A DNA stretch of 8,108 nt from Limnohabitans sp. GTDB lineage: Bacteria > Pseudomonadota > Gammaproteobacteria > Burkholderiales > Burkholderiaceae_C. This document shows, piece after piece, positions 8,107 to 8,108 of the stretch. Position numbers and translations under genes: made by a program. The DNA lies in NCBI GenBank assembly GCA_021731425.1, contig JAKFXJ010000348.1, positions 1 through 8,108 of the forward strand. The letters run 5' to 3'. Position 1 is the first letter of the stretch. Every line of letters begins with the position of its first letter. The notes under the pieces are model-generated. The model saw nothing but the letters and a program-made list of their open reading frames with translations. It had not been told where the DNA came from and made no database searches.

Positions 8107-8108
8107 CC

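Overview
The window looks like ordinary chromosome from a betaproteobacterium, most likely order Burkholderiales and probably a Comamonadaceae-type organism. This rests on the GC-rich coding style, the gene order hflK-hflC-DUF2065-hisZ-purA-phosphoribosyltransferase, the presence of HisZ, and a small Lys/Glu-rich protein of a kind I recall as common in that order. The assignment comes from family recognition and was not searched. Nearly all coding is on the minus strand, so transcription runs from high to low coordinates.

Positions 8108 to 5861 hold hflK (its 5' end is cut by the window edge), hflC and a small DUF2065 membrane protein. They are packed with gaps of 11 and 3 nt. HflK and HflC form the SPFH-family membrane complex that surrounds and modulates the FtsH protease. 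E. coli keeps a DUF2065 gene (yjeT) at the same place, between hflC and purA.

Positions 5719 to 2637 hold nucleotide-linked metabolism. hisZ encodes the regulatory subunit of ATP phosphoribosyltransferase, the first step of histidine synthesis. purA encodes adenylosuccinate synthetase, the first committed step from IMP to AMP. The third gene is a purine-type phosphoribosyltransferase that resembles the xanthine-guanine enzyme. They share the PRPP, IMP and ATP pools, and histidine synthesis returns AICAR to the purine pathway. A strong hairpin follows the third gene.

Positions 2564 to 87 hold a cystathionine beta-lyase-like PLP enzyme, a DUF2189 integral membrane protein with about six membrane segments, and a 65-residue charge-polarised small protein. 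The first 67 bases appear to contain the 3' tail of a converging plus-strand gene. Several inverted repeats lie in the gaps of this part.

I found no rRNA, tRNA, CRISPR array, insertion sequence, prophage or defence gene, and no convincing undescribed system. No gap between genes exceeds about 150 bases. The points worth a second look are small: leader and intergenic inverted repeats, a hisZ start without a visible ribosome binding site, a short tandem duplication over a stop codon, and the small basic/acidic protein.
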